Source: Cichorium intybus
Lineage: Eukaryota; Streptophyta; Magnoliopsida; Asterales; Asteraceae
NCBI GenBank assembly: GCA_023525715.1
Contig: CM042012.1
Span: forward strand, 58,075,705 to 58,139,704
Direction of reading: 5' to 3'
DNA length: 64,000 nucleotides
Position 1 is the first letter of the stretch, and each line of letters opens with the position of its first letter. The notes beneath the pieces are model-generated. The model had not been told where the DNA came from. It searched no databases and saw only the letters and a list, made by a program, of their open reading frames with translations. Below are positions 23,643 to 34,100 of this stretch, one piece after another. The position numbers were made by a program, and so were the translations under genes.

Positions 23643-24417
23643 TGAGTTTTCTAGCAATCAATGAACAACAAAATTCCTAAGTTCACATGCAACCCTAGAA
23701 ATATCTATGTTTTCTTCTATGAAGATATAAAAATAAAACCTAAAGCCAACATTTAATTTCTAAAGATCAAATAAGAATTAACCAACCTTTTGATCTTGTT
23801 CTTGAAGCTAGCAGCAAACAGATCCTGCCTCAAATGTAGTCACACCCAAGCAATGGAGGAGAGAAGACAGCAGAGTAACTTTAGAGTGAAGTTGGCGTAG
23901 GTTTTGGGGTGCCCAAGGGGTTCCTTTTATAGCCTCCAGTGAAACCCTAGAGGTGCCCCCTTAGTGGACAAGAATGTTGCCTATTTGGACCTGATCTCCT
24001 AAACCCTAATTAGGGTCCTAAACCCTAATTAGGGTTTCGCCAACCTCTAGGGAAGCCCCCTAGGTGGCGCCAACTCTGGTCTCCGGCTCCTGGTTTGTCA
24101 GTTATTCAACTATTGAATAAATACAAACCAGTCCCTGCACTCATAATTTATTTATTTAGTCACTGAATTAAATTCAATTAATTCCATATTAATTTCTAAT
24201 TAATTATTATAGTTTCTAATTAATATATTACCACTTAAATATATTAATAAACTATTTATTTATTTCTATTGATTTATTAAACCATTAATAAATCAACCTT
24301 CCTCTCTACTGACTTCTACATCAATCCTTCTGCTATGAGGGCAACCCAAATGGACTTTGCTTCAATTAACAAGATAAATACAAATATAAAGTCATGGCTT
24401 AGACACCTAATCCAACA
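23643..24417 (-). repeat. 3' LTR of element B (775 bp)
   Basis: On the - strand it runs from TGTTGGATTAGG (24417) to AAAACTCA (23643). It pairs with 30364-31123. It has an extra ~19 bp relative to the other LTR, a second copy of the AAACCCTAATTAGGGT palindrome near 24001-24040. The TATA box is at 23923-23931. Confidence 0.92.
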
Positions 24418-24430
24418 GTCTCCCACTTGG
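24418..24430 (-). other. Polypurine tract of element B
   Basis: On the - strand CCAAGTGGGAGAC directly precedes the 3' LTR start at 24417, as expected for the plus-strand primer. Confidence 0.8.
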
Positions 24431-24574
24431 ATAAGTCTATGACTTTAAATTTATCTTCTAATTAATAAACAACATGCAGATTGCTAGAAACTGCTGCCGA
24501 ACTCTGACCCGGTCAGTTCAGTCCATAGATAAGTGATCATATGATCCTTTGTCCAACAAGATATTTTCAGACAC

Positions 24575-24604
24575 GAGACATGGATTGAGATCAATCTCTG
24601 TCTC
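24575..24604 (-). repeat. Perfect 12-bp hairpin in element B
   Basis: GAGACA and TGTCTC form the outer stem and GATTGA and TCAATC the inner stem. The two are separated by a symmetric 2+2 bulge (TG and TC), with a 2-base loop (GA). Confidence 0.75.
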
Positions 24605-25506
24605 ATACTCTGTTTCCCGATTTTCGATTCTGCTTATGACTTTCGGACTTCTAATTGAACACATCAATTTAGTCCAGGCTGGCCAGCACTTTTAGTCAAC
24701 TTCAAAATCATCGAGCGGCCTACAGATATCTGTTTCCCATTAGGGTCATGGAACGAATAAGCTTTGACTCATATGCTTGTGTCTTTTACTTGTCAAAATC
24801 GTACACAACAATGTGTTTTATAACATCGAGTTACCGATGCGTTTACGCATTATCAATGCACAACCGACTCGTAAATTTCAACTCATATGTCTCCGCTTCA
24901 AGATCATAAGATATTATCGTCTCAACTTTGCTCGTGATGTAATCCATGAAGAAATCTATTGAGCGGGGTTTATCCAATACTCAAATCTCTATTTCTAAGT
25001 ACTCGTGAACGTTGTAGCAGTCTTACTACAATGTCTAACTCCTTAGACAATCTACAAACCATTTCATAACAGTATTCGTTCATACTTACTCCCGAAAAGT
25101 ATGAGTGACTGTGGACTTTTGAATAATCAAATTATTCGGGAAGTGAAACATGCAAAATTGAAACTTAAAATCTGACTAATAGCTACGCTTGCTAATTACC
25201 AAGTCTCCACGAGGTAATCACCAAGTCGGATTCTTCATAAAACTATTATCGGTTTATAGATTCCTTTTAAACTTTTAATTCATGTTATGTATCTATGTCT
25301 ATATGACCTTTCACTCTTTCTATGTATCCAAATGTTATACATTGATACACTTTATCCAATCGGACATTCATCCGATGATATCTCAATTTAGTCATATACT
25401 GTCATTCTCACTTACATCTCCATTCTGTGTACTGTGACTTTCCATGTGTACTGTGACTTTCCATGGTTCTTGGGATCTTTAGTCTACATGACTGCACCCT
25501 AAGTCT

Positions 25507-25567
25507 ATTTCGAGGTGTTACGATGTGCCGATGATCCACACATGTTCCATCGGAATACCAACGAAAT
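25507..25567 (-). repeat. Long hairpin 4 with GTGCCG..CCACACA loop, distinct arms (element B)
   Basis: Arms from outside in: ATTTCG/CGAAAT, GGTGTT/AATACC (one G-T pair), CGATG/CATCG, around TGTGCCGATGATCCACACAT. The loop resembles those of hairpins 1-3; the arms do not. Confidence 0.7.
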
Positions 25568-26160
25568 TCTTTAACCATTAAGTCCTTTTACTTATTTGAA
25601 ACTCTTTTCAAAATTACTATTAACATTCACCCCAATCATTTTTCAATGATTTCTCACGTATGTACATAATCCATTAAGTATTCCCAGCCAGGTCATATCC
25701 TGAATCTGACTTATTATGCTTTAAACATTATGTCATCACGACATGTTCATGACACTTCTGATGGATCCAAGAAACTCGTGGAATCCGATCTAATCTAGTT
25801 CCACACCCTTTTGGAATCTTAGGATTACTTATAATCCTTGTGTCACGACTTTTAATAACTATATCCTTTCGGAGACTTTTCTCATGCGTCTTGAATCTTA
25901 CCAAGATCATGTTTACTAAGGCTAGGTCTATACTGATGATAACATCTATCTGATGGATGTGTATGGATTATATGAGTATGTTGCACCTTCTTTATATCTC
26001 TGATGCCAAATCATCACACTTTGCAATGATAGGAAACTCCTTTCCTGAGCTATGCATCTTGAGTCTTATCAAGATCATCTTGGAAGAGTTTCGATCTATC
26101 TCATAGATGTTTATACCCACCTGAGTATGCCGTATCTCTATTAAATCTTTCATAGCGATC

Positions 26161-26205
26161 CGTCTCTTAACACCAAGTCATTACAATTTGTAATGAAAAG
26201 AGACG
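26161..26205 (-). repeat. Two-tier perfect hairpin in element B
   Basis: Outer arms CGTCTCTT (26161-26168) and AAGAGACG (26198-26205), inner arms TCATTACA (26178-26185) and TGTAATGA (26189-26196) with a 3-base loop. Both stems are perfect 8-bp pairings, with a 9-base bulge on one side and 1 on the other. Confidence 0.8.
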
Positions 26206-26473
26206 TTTCCTAGAAACAGTATGTAACTCATATATGGAGATAGTAGATAACGGTGAAACTCCCACTGGCTTTGACACGGTTATGGACTCTTCACAAAATC
26301 CAGAACCTTTGGTACATTTTGAGAATCCAAACCTTACTGACATCTTAATGGAATTCTTTCAGCCCTTTCTCAATATCCAATCCTTTGGTATATTTTGAGA
26401 ATCTGAATATCCTATCTTGCGAGATGCATGTGGGGTAATCCCGGGCCCATGTACCTTTATACTAGCATACTCT

Positions 26474-26541
26474 TTGTGAGTCCCCATTAGTGTGCCGGTG
26501 ATCCACACGTAATCCACACACGCTCCACTAACGACTTACAA
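26474..26541 (-). repeat. Long hairpin 3 with the shared loop, expanded (element B)
   Basis: Outer arms TTGTGAGT (26474-26481) and ACTTACAA (26534-26541, one G-T pair), inner arms TTAGTG and CACTAA. The loop has GTGCCGGTGATCCACAC followed by an additional AATCCACACACGC. The gypsy element in element A inserted in the right arm of this same hairpin (ACTAA). Confidence 0.7.
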
Positions 26542-28294
26542 TATGCAGTATCCTTTCGAATTTAATCTTCTATTGAGAGTGCTTCTCTTGGAGTCAATAC
26601 TTGACTCTAAGTATCGTCTCACTCAACCAGATGTTCTGAAGGTACGTATCTGTCCATGTTGGTTTCTTTTGATGATTCAATTACTCCCACTGGTTTTTAG
26701 ACCAGTTGTAAAATCAATCAAACTGTCACATAGACTGTATCTCGTCCTAAGGTTCTCTTAATTGGCAGCAACCGGGCTCACCAATGCTTCCAAGTAGTTG
26801 GATTATAAATCCGTACCAACTATAGTGTTTTACCACTATTCGGTATGTCACCCCGATCATAACTACTTATGACGGTGATCAATACTACTGGTCAAGATAA
26901 GATTATGTCAGTATTAAAACAGAAATCTGATTTCTGCTCTAAGCCTAGTGATGACTAAAGGTTCTCTCACTTGGCTAATCCCGAACTCATTCAGGACTGT
27001 CTCAACTCCCACTGTTTCCTTAGAACATGAGTCCTTTCTAAAAGAGCTCTTTCTTTTCTAGGTACAGCGGGATAGCCAGTGAAACGACAATGCTGATCGG
27101 GTTCAGGATAGTCATGAGGTTCGGACGAACACTACATGACCCTAGACTTTCAATGTACAAGTGGGATAATCCCAGCTTTACATTTCAGATAGTGTTTGCA
27201 AAACCTACTTAGTCTAAGATGCGGTTGGAATATGGTTTATATGGTCTGACTGGTTTAGTGTTTAATTTACCGGAAACTTATTGACAATGTATCTCATACA
27301 TTGAGGATCGAACTGTTTCGACCAATGCTCCATCATCTTCCCTAAGACACATTATAGCTATTAATGTTCTTGGAAGAGGATGAACTGTGAAACATTTTCT
27401 CAGTTTATGTTCTCACTCAGGTTCTGTGGGACTTACACTTCCTTTGAAGTCCTTGAACTGTTCAATGTTTCAATTCAATCGCTTATTCTGATAAGTGAAG
27501 CCATATTCGTCATACGATTGACAAATGTTGCAAAGTGTAAACAATTGTGTTCTATTTGAATATTCGAGCAGTACACAGTAATTGATGTGTACATTGTTCC
27601 TAATCTCAACACCTTTTACATATCTATGTAAACTTATGACTTTGTTAATTCCGTTCAAGACTTGCAATCTTCAGTTGACTCTAAGTCAATTGATTCCAAA
27701 ATCCTATCCTCTGGATCTTTGGGTGATTCATTTCTTGCCACTTGTGTTGTATAAGGAACTTAATCATCATCTGACTCTAAGTCAGACGATTCCAAAGTCC
27801 TGTCTAACTGGATCTTTGGGTGATTCTTTTCTTGACACATTAAGAACTCAATTCATCATGAGACTCTAAGTCAAATGATTCCAAAGTCCTGTCCAACTGG
27901 ACCTTTGGTTGAATTGATTCTTATTATGTTCACTTTAACAATCATAAAGAACACAATTCCTGAATCCAAACACTTTGGATGTATCAATATTCAAGTTGTT
28001 ATTAATCATGCATTCAACACATTCATACAACATTTCAAGGATATTTCAAACAACAGGTGTTAAAAGAAAATTGACAATTTTATTAAAAACAAAATCCTTA
28101 AACAATGTAATATATGATACACAATGTCATATGCATCTAATAAGCTAAGAACATGATTTTAATATCTATCTAAACTTCAAAACTGTATGAGCTGGAAATC
28201 CAATCCAAATGTGCTCCTATGCGCTAAAGTCTCGTACCCTACTGATTCCCTGCATACAAACCAAAATGTGACTATCACATTATGTATCAAGGAA

Positions 28295-29134
28295 TTATGG
28301 AACTGGAGTTTTGAGGGTTTTAGATATACCTGAGCTTTCAAAAGATTTTGACCTTGGAGCGTCTTCCAATCTTTCCGCGACTGTATCCGATTCTGTGAAT
28401 TCCCAGTTTAAGACACGTCCAGTACATCTGGATCGTTTCTTGCTGCGTCTTTTCACTGGACTTAATCCAGAAGTAGCTGAACCATTGGAGCTATGCCTAT
28501 CCAAGAGTGACTCGTATAAAGTCAACAGTGGACGCATTTCCATAAAGGTCTTTTTCTGGTCTTCCTTTCTATACGTCTGAATGAACATATCGTACTTACT
28601 AGTCAGCGAAGCGAGTAGGATGTTAACACTCATTTCCTGACTCATTGAATAACCAAGTTTGTACAATTGACCTATGTATGCTCCAATCTGAAGAACATGC
28701 GAATCGATGCTACTTCCTTCTTTTAGCTTGCACTCTGAAAGTCTTTTGAAGATCCTAGCTCGTTCCTCTTCAATTGGTTTTTTGAACCTTTCCTCAACCA
28801 ACTGCATTAACTCATATGGCCCCAAGGATTCAAAATCCTTGCAGAATTCAGGGTCAATGGTCAATAGCATGAGGTCACGAATCTTTTCAGATTCATCAAC
28901 TAAGAAGTCATGCTTGTTATAAAAACTCTTTATGATGACTTATTCCGGTGGGACCGGGATCGGATACTCGGTGAGATGTAGCTAGCTAGGAATAATGAGA
29001 ACCAGTCTCCAATTGCAAAGCCATTCCTTACAGTTAAGGCCAGTCAGCCTTTCCATATTTGGCAGGTGCATTCTGATACTCTCAGAAATGGGTGAAGGAG
29101 AAGAGGGAGGAGAATAGACACTTAATTCAGGGAT
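28295..29134 (-). pseudogene. gag: Gag (UBN2-like capsid) of element B, no start codon and two stops
   Basis: This is homologous codon for codon to the element A gag (280 codons with the stop). The start position has ATC instead of ATG (29134-29132). TAG at 28984-28982 and TAA at 28942-28940 interrupt the N-terminal third; element A has Lys and Gln there. The rest is open from the internal Met at 28870 to TAA at 28297-28295 and includes the whole C-terminal half plus the basic tail (VKRRSKKRSR) that a stop cuts off in element A. The two copies are therefore broken in different places, and the ancestral element encoded one intact Gag of about 279 residues without a zinc knuckle. Confidence 0.85.
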
Positions 29135-29450
29135 ATACAATAAACAGAATTTATTAGTTTAATTAATCCTTTTAAATAATTACCCAATTTATTATTTATT
29201 AAGGCTAGGATCCAAAATACCCAAACTATGATGTGAAGAGCGATGTCGTAATCACAACATAATGGTCATTAAGGTAGATAATACACTTATCAATTTCATT
29301 TAATGAAATTCCTAGATCTGTTGAGACACATTGAACTATTCAATGGCATGTTTAGTCTCAGATGTGCCCCACTGTTTGTGACTGGGATGCCGAGGATCAG
29401 AAACCGGGTGTGAATAACCATGCAAGTTAGCTTGGTACTCTAGAAGTCAA

Positions 29451-29506
29451 TTACCATCTCTAATTGACGTGCCGGTTAACCACACACGCTCTATCAATAA
29501 TGGTAA
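29451..29506 (-). repeat. Long hairpin 1 with CCGGTTAACC loop (element B)
   Basis: This is the homologue of 6445-6500, with the arms TTACCAT/ATGGTAA and ATTGA/TCAAT kept exactly. Confidence 0.75.
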
Positions 29507-29528
29507 AATCGAGAAAGCCATTGCAACT

Positions 29529-29589
29529 CTTTGTGAACCCCTATTGGTGTGCCGGTTAACCACACATGCTCCACCAATGTTTCACAAAG
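29529..29589 (-). repeat. Long hairpin 2 with CCGGTTAACC loop (element B)
   Basis: This is the homologue of 6523-6583, with CTTTGTGAA/TTCACAAAG and ATTGG/CCAAT kept exactly. The loop differs by one base. Confidence 0.75.
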
Positions 29590-30350
29590 TGCAATGTGTA
29601 ACTTCATGGATTAGCAACTAATTCACATTTTTACCTAAAGTAACTAGAATGGGATTTTGTTCAAGGTTCTAGTACTTTCAATTATAGCATTATACTTTTA
29701 AGAGGCTTAGCGGTTCCATCAAACCCGTTCGGCTAAAGACACTAGACTGACCAGGAGAGCGGTGGGTGAGAGTGGACACCCATTAGACTGCCATTTTATA
29801 GGCAGTCGCCTTATACCCTCTTTCTAGGACAGTTTTGTGAATGAGGCCTACTAACGGTAAGACTAACCAATTTTATCTTACATATAAAATTAACTTTTAA
29901 TCATAAATATATAAGATAAATTTTAATCTTATTAAAATATTTTAGATTTAATTTTAATATAATTTCCTCAAATTATTGTGCATTTTTCGAAAATTTAAAT
30001 TAAATCTTTAAGTGATTTAATTGGTCTTTTAATTAAACAATTTAATTAAACTAATTAAATCAAATATAGGCATTACAAAATTAATCAAATTAATTACCTA
30101 TATTAAAACCCTAGATTTCGAAATCAGCATGCAAGGGATAAAAGGTTTCATTTATTCATTAGATAACAGTTACCAAAAATAGCAACCTACTTACCAAGCA
30201 TAGCAATTTTCGAAAAAGGGAAGGGAGGAGGCTATGGTTTTCACAACCCTGGCTACCAATTTCGACAATAGCCTCCTCAATGGGTTATTTTCGAAAAACC
30301 CCATGATCATATCAAGCAATTTTATCAAATTCACAAGAAAACAAGCTATA

Positions 30351-30362
30351 GATCTGATACCA
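30351..30362 (-). other. Primer binding site of element B
   Basis: On the - strand TGGTATCAGATC, one mismatch from the initiator tRNA-Met complement, lies one base from the LTR end. Confidence 0.88.
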
Positions 30363-30363
30363 C

Positions 30364-31123
30364 TGAAGGGTTTTCTAGCAATCAATGAACAACAAAATTC
30401 CTAAGTTCACATGCAACCCTAGAAAGATCTATGTTTTCTTCTATGAAGATATAAAACTAACACCTAAAGCCAACATTTAATTTCTAAAGATCAAATAAGA
30501 ATTAACCAACCTTTTGATCTTGTTCTTGAAGCTAGTAGCAAACAGATCCTGCCTCAAATATAGTCACACCCAAGCAATGGAGGAGAGAAGACAGCAGAGT
30601 AACCTTAGAGTGAAGTTGGCGCAGGTTTTGGGGTACCCAGGGGGTTCCTTTTATAGCCTCCAGTGAAACCCTAGAGGTGCCCCCTTAATGGACAAGCCAG
30701 CTGCCCATTTGGACCAGATCTCCTAAACCCTAATTAGGGTTTCGCCAACCTCTATGGAAGCCCCCCTAGGTGGCGCCAACTCTGGTCTCTGGCTCCTGGT
30801 TTGTCAGTTATTCAACTATTGAATAAATACAAACCAGTCCCTACACTTATAATTAATTTATTTAATCATTGAATTAAATACAATTAATTCCAGATTAATT
30901 TCTAATTAATTATTATAGTTTCTAATTAATATATTAACACTTAAATATATTATTAAACTATTTATTTATTTCAATTGATTTATTAAACCACTAATAAATC
31001 AACCTTCCTCTCTACTGACTTCTACATCAATCCTCCTGCTATGAGGGCAACCTAAATAGACTTTGCTTCAATTAACAAGATAAATACAAATATAAAGTCA
31101 TGGCTTAGACACCTAATCCAACA
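30364..31123 (-). repeat. 5' LTR of element B (760 bp)
   Basis: It runs from TGTTGGATTAGG (31123) to CCCTTCA (30364) on the - strand. TATAAAAGG lies at 30655-30647. One AAACCCTAATTAGGGTTT palindrome is present, against two related copies in the 3' LTR. Confidence 0.92.
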
Positions 31124-34100
31124 AATATTATTATAATTTATAAAATAACAACATAGAAAAGGGGTTTAAAAGTTTTCATATTTACAGATCATATCTCTTG
31201 GCAATAAAAAAAGATGGATGTCCATTTGAAATGGCGCAGTAGATTATACGGTCCACTGGAGCCCCGACATGTTATCCTTTCACTGTCATCAGCTAGCAGT
31301 TCTCGCAGCTCTGTGACTCCAGCCTAACGCAGTATCCACTTCTTTAGGAACCAAGTAACCCAAGCCTTCGCCTAAATAAAATGGTCCAACTTAGTTGCCT
31401 TTAATGAAGCGGCTTTTTATTAGTCAAGCTTCCGATGTGGGAAAAAGTTAGATATGATTAGTTTTGAAAGACTATACATGTGTTTAAAAATAATGATGAC
31501 TACATGGATAATGTGTAGTGTATAATTTGATTGTTCATTTTTTGAGCTAGATGAAATGTACGAATCTAAGACCATTTTACCCTTGTGTTTAAAAATAATA
31601 ATAGTAAATAAGAGATGACTTGTCCGGTTTACATAAAATCCAAATTTTGTACAAACACATGCTATACATTATACATGTTAGGATTTTTCTATTTTTGATT
31701 ATATGTCGTGCTGTTATTATATTATGTCTTAATAAATGGCATTGTGAAAAAAAAAAGAATAAAGTATTTAACTGAAACAAGTTTATTCGAGGATAAAAAT
31801 CTAGGACCATAATAAACAACATAAAAACTGAAAGGTCAAGCCAAACTTCATGTATACAGTTTTTATAGATGCATAGAAAATAAATAATATGTTCATCATA
31901 AATCGCGTATCAAATACATCGATAATAATATTAACAACATATTACTAAATAAAGCTAATGTTTTTGAAAATAATGTATATGTTTAAAACACATATAGAAA
32001 TCAAATATTACGTGATGTAAATGGGAAAAGAAAGTGAAGATAAAAAAGGTAAATATGGATTTCTTAGTGTTTAAAGGGTAAGAGACAATTATACTTTGAA
32101 GTGATTGTCTAAAAAAAATAAAAATCTACACCTTTTTACGTTATAATTTATCAAAAATGAACATCAATATTATTATAATTTATCAAATAACAACATAGAA
32201 AAGGGGTTTAAAAGTTTTCGTATTTACAGATCATATCTGTTGGCAATAAAAAAAGATGGATTCCATTTGAAATGGCACAGTAGATTATACGGTCCATTGG
32301 AGCCCCGACATGTTATCCTTTCACTGTCATGAGCGAGCAGTTCTCGCAGCTTTGTGACTCCAGCCTAACGCAGTATCCACTTCTTTAGGAACCAAGTAAC
32401 CGAAGCCTTCGCCTAAATTACATGGTCCAACTCACAACTTGAAACAGGCAAACCAGTTTATGCACCAACAAGACCAATCTAACTGGGCCACATCATAGTC
32501 TAAACATCCTTAATATCCTCGCCTGAGTCATAGGCAAGCGCTACCAAACCCGATGGCATGCCTTTCTTAGTAGCCTTTAATGAAGCAGCTTTTTATTAGT
32601 CAAGCTTCCGATGTGGGAAAAAGTTAGATATGATTAGTTTTGAAAGAGTATACATGTGTTTAAAAATAATGATGACTGCATGGATAATGTGTAGTGTATA
32701 ATTTGATTGTTCATTTTTTGAGCTAGATGAAATGTACGAATCTAAGACCATTTTACCCTTGTGTTTAAAAATAATAATAGTAAATAAGAGATGACTTGTC
32801 CGGTTTACATAAAATCCAAATTTTGTACAAACACATGCTATACATTATACATTTTAGGATTTTTCTATTTTTGATTATATGCCGTGCTGTTATTATATTA
32901 TGTCTTAATAAATGGCATTGTGAAAAAAAAGAATAAAGTATTTAACTGAAACAAGTTTATTCGAGGATAAAAATCTAGGACCATAATAAACAACATAAAA
33001 ACTGAAAGGTCAAGCCAAACTTCACGTATACAGTTTTTATAGATGCATAGAAAATAAATAATATGTTCATTGTAAATCGCGTATCAAATACATCGATAAT
33101 AATATTAACAACATATTACTAAATAAAGCTAAAGTTTTTGAAAATAATGTTTATGTTTAAAACACATATAGAAATCAAATATTACGTGATGTAAAAGGGA
33201 AAAGAAAGTGAAGATAAAAAAAGGTAAATATGGATTTCTTAGTGTTTAAAGGGTAAGAGACAATTATACTTTGAAGTGATTGTCTAAAAAAATTTAAAAT
33301 CTACACCTTTTTACGTTTTAATTTATCAAAAATGAACATCAATATTATTATAATTTATCAAATAACAACATAGAAGAGGGGTTTAATAGTTTTCATATTT
33401 ACAAATCATATCTCTTGGCAATAAAAAAAGATGTATGTCCATTTGAAATGGCGCAGTAGATTATACGGTCCATTGGAGCCCCGACATGTTATCCTTTCAC
33501 TGTCATGAGCGAGCAGTTCTCGCAGCTCTGTGACTCCAGCCTAACGCAATATCCACTTCTTTAGGAACCAAGTAACCGAAGCCTTCGCCTAAATTACATG
33601 GTCCAACTCATAACTTGAAACGGGCAAGCCAGTTTATCCACCAACAAGACCAATCTAACTGGGCCACATCACAGTCCAAACATCCTTAATATCCTCGTTT
33701 GAGTCATAGGCAAGCGCTACCAAGCCCGATGGCATGTCTTTCTTAGTAGCCTTTAATGAAGCAGCTTTTTATTAGTCAAGCTTCCGATGTGGGAAAAAGT
33801 TAGATATGATTAGTTTTGAAAGACTATACATGTGTTTAAAAATAATGATGACTGCATGGATAACGTGTAGTGATAATTTGATTGTTCATTTTTTGAGCTA
33901 GATGAAATGTACGAATCTAAGACCATTTTACCCTTGTGTTTAAAAATAATAATAGTAAATAAGAGATGACTTGTCCGGTTTACATAAAATCAAAATTTTT
34001 GTACAAACACATGATATACATTATACATGTTAGGATTTTTCTATTTGTGATTATATGCCGTGCTGTTATTATATTATGTCTTAATAAATGACATTGTGAA

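Larger units (their letters stand above)
24431..28294 (-). other. Non-coding internal domain of element B, a chain of stem-loops
   Basis: There is no credible gene on either strand over 3.9 kb. Perfect or near-perfect short hairpins follow one another: GAAC..TGACC/GGTCA..GTTC (24499-24519), GATCATATGATC (24535-24546), GAGACA..GATTGA/TCAATC..TGTCTC (24575-24604), CATCG/CGATG (24824-24839), ATGCGT/ACGCAT (24837-24850), TGTCTAA/TTAGACA (25032-25049), TCATACTT/AAGTATGA (25080-25104), GAATAAT/ATTATTC (25121-25137), the long arms at 25507-25567, AATCATT/AATGATT (25634-25651), AGGATTA/TAATCCT (25821-25838), ATCTTGA/TCAAGAT (26056-26075), ATCTAT/ATAGAT (26094-26108), a two-tier hairpin 26161-26205, CAATGTAT/ATACATTG (27285-27303) and TTTACAT/ATGTAAA (27615-27632). 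Degenerate direct repeats also occur: a tandem ~20-bp unit at about 25427-25466, a ~165-bp pair at 25880-26220 and a ~100-bp triplet at 27671-27910. Confidence 0.75.
29135..30350 (-). other. Leader of element B
   Basis: This is non-coding, AT-rich in its right half. It contains hairpins homologous to those of element A at 29451-29506 and 29529-29589, and about 117 bp (29141-29257) absent from element A and bounded by ACAA repeats. I see no gene. Confidence 0.65.
23641..31123 (-). mobile_element. Element B: complete Gag-only copia-like LTR element (non-autonomous, TR-GAG/LARD-like)
   Basis: On the - strand: 5' LTR 31123-30364, primer binding site, leader, a broken gag, ~3.9 kb of non-coding DNA, polypurine tract and 3' LTR 24417-23643. 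AATATT stands on both sides (23635-23640 and 31124-31129), and joining the flanks restores the satellite monomer, so this is a target duplication. Two extra bases (GA, 23641-23642) lie between the left flank and the LTR. The ~5.9-kb interior codes only for Gag on either strand. The two LTRs differ at roughly thirty positions in 750 by my hand alignment, so the insertion is not very recent. Transposition would need enzymes from an autonomous copia element. Confidence 0.92.

Noticed and set aside
24001..24045. Interstitial telomere repeat
   Set aside because: Only isolated AAACCCTAA copies occur in palindromes; there is no tandem TTTAGGG array.
29135..29260. Precisely spliced intron lost in element A
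   Set aside because: Element A keeps GTAG at the junction, so removal does not match GT...AG boundaries.
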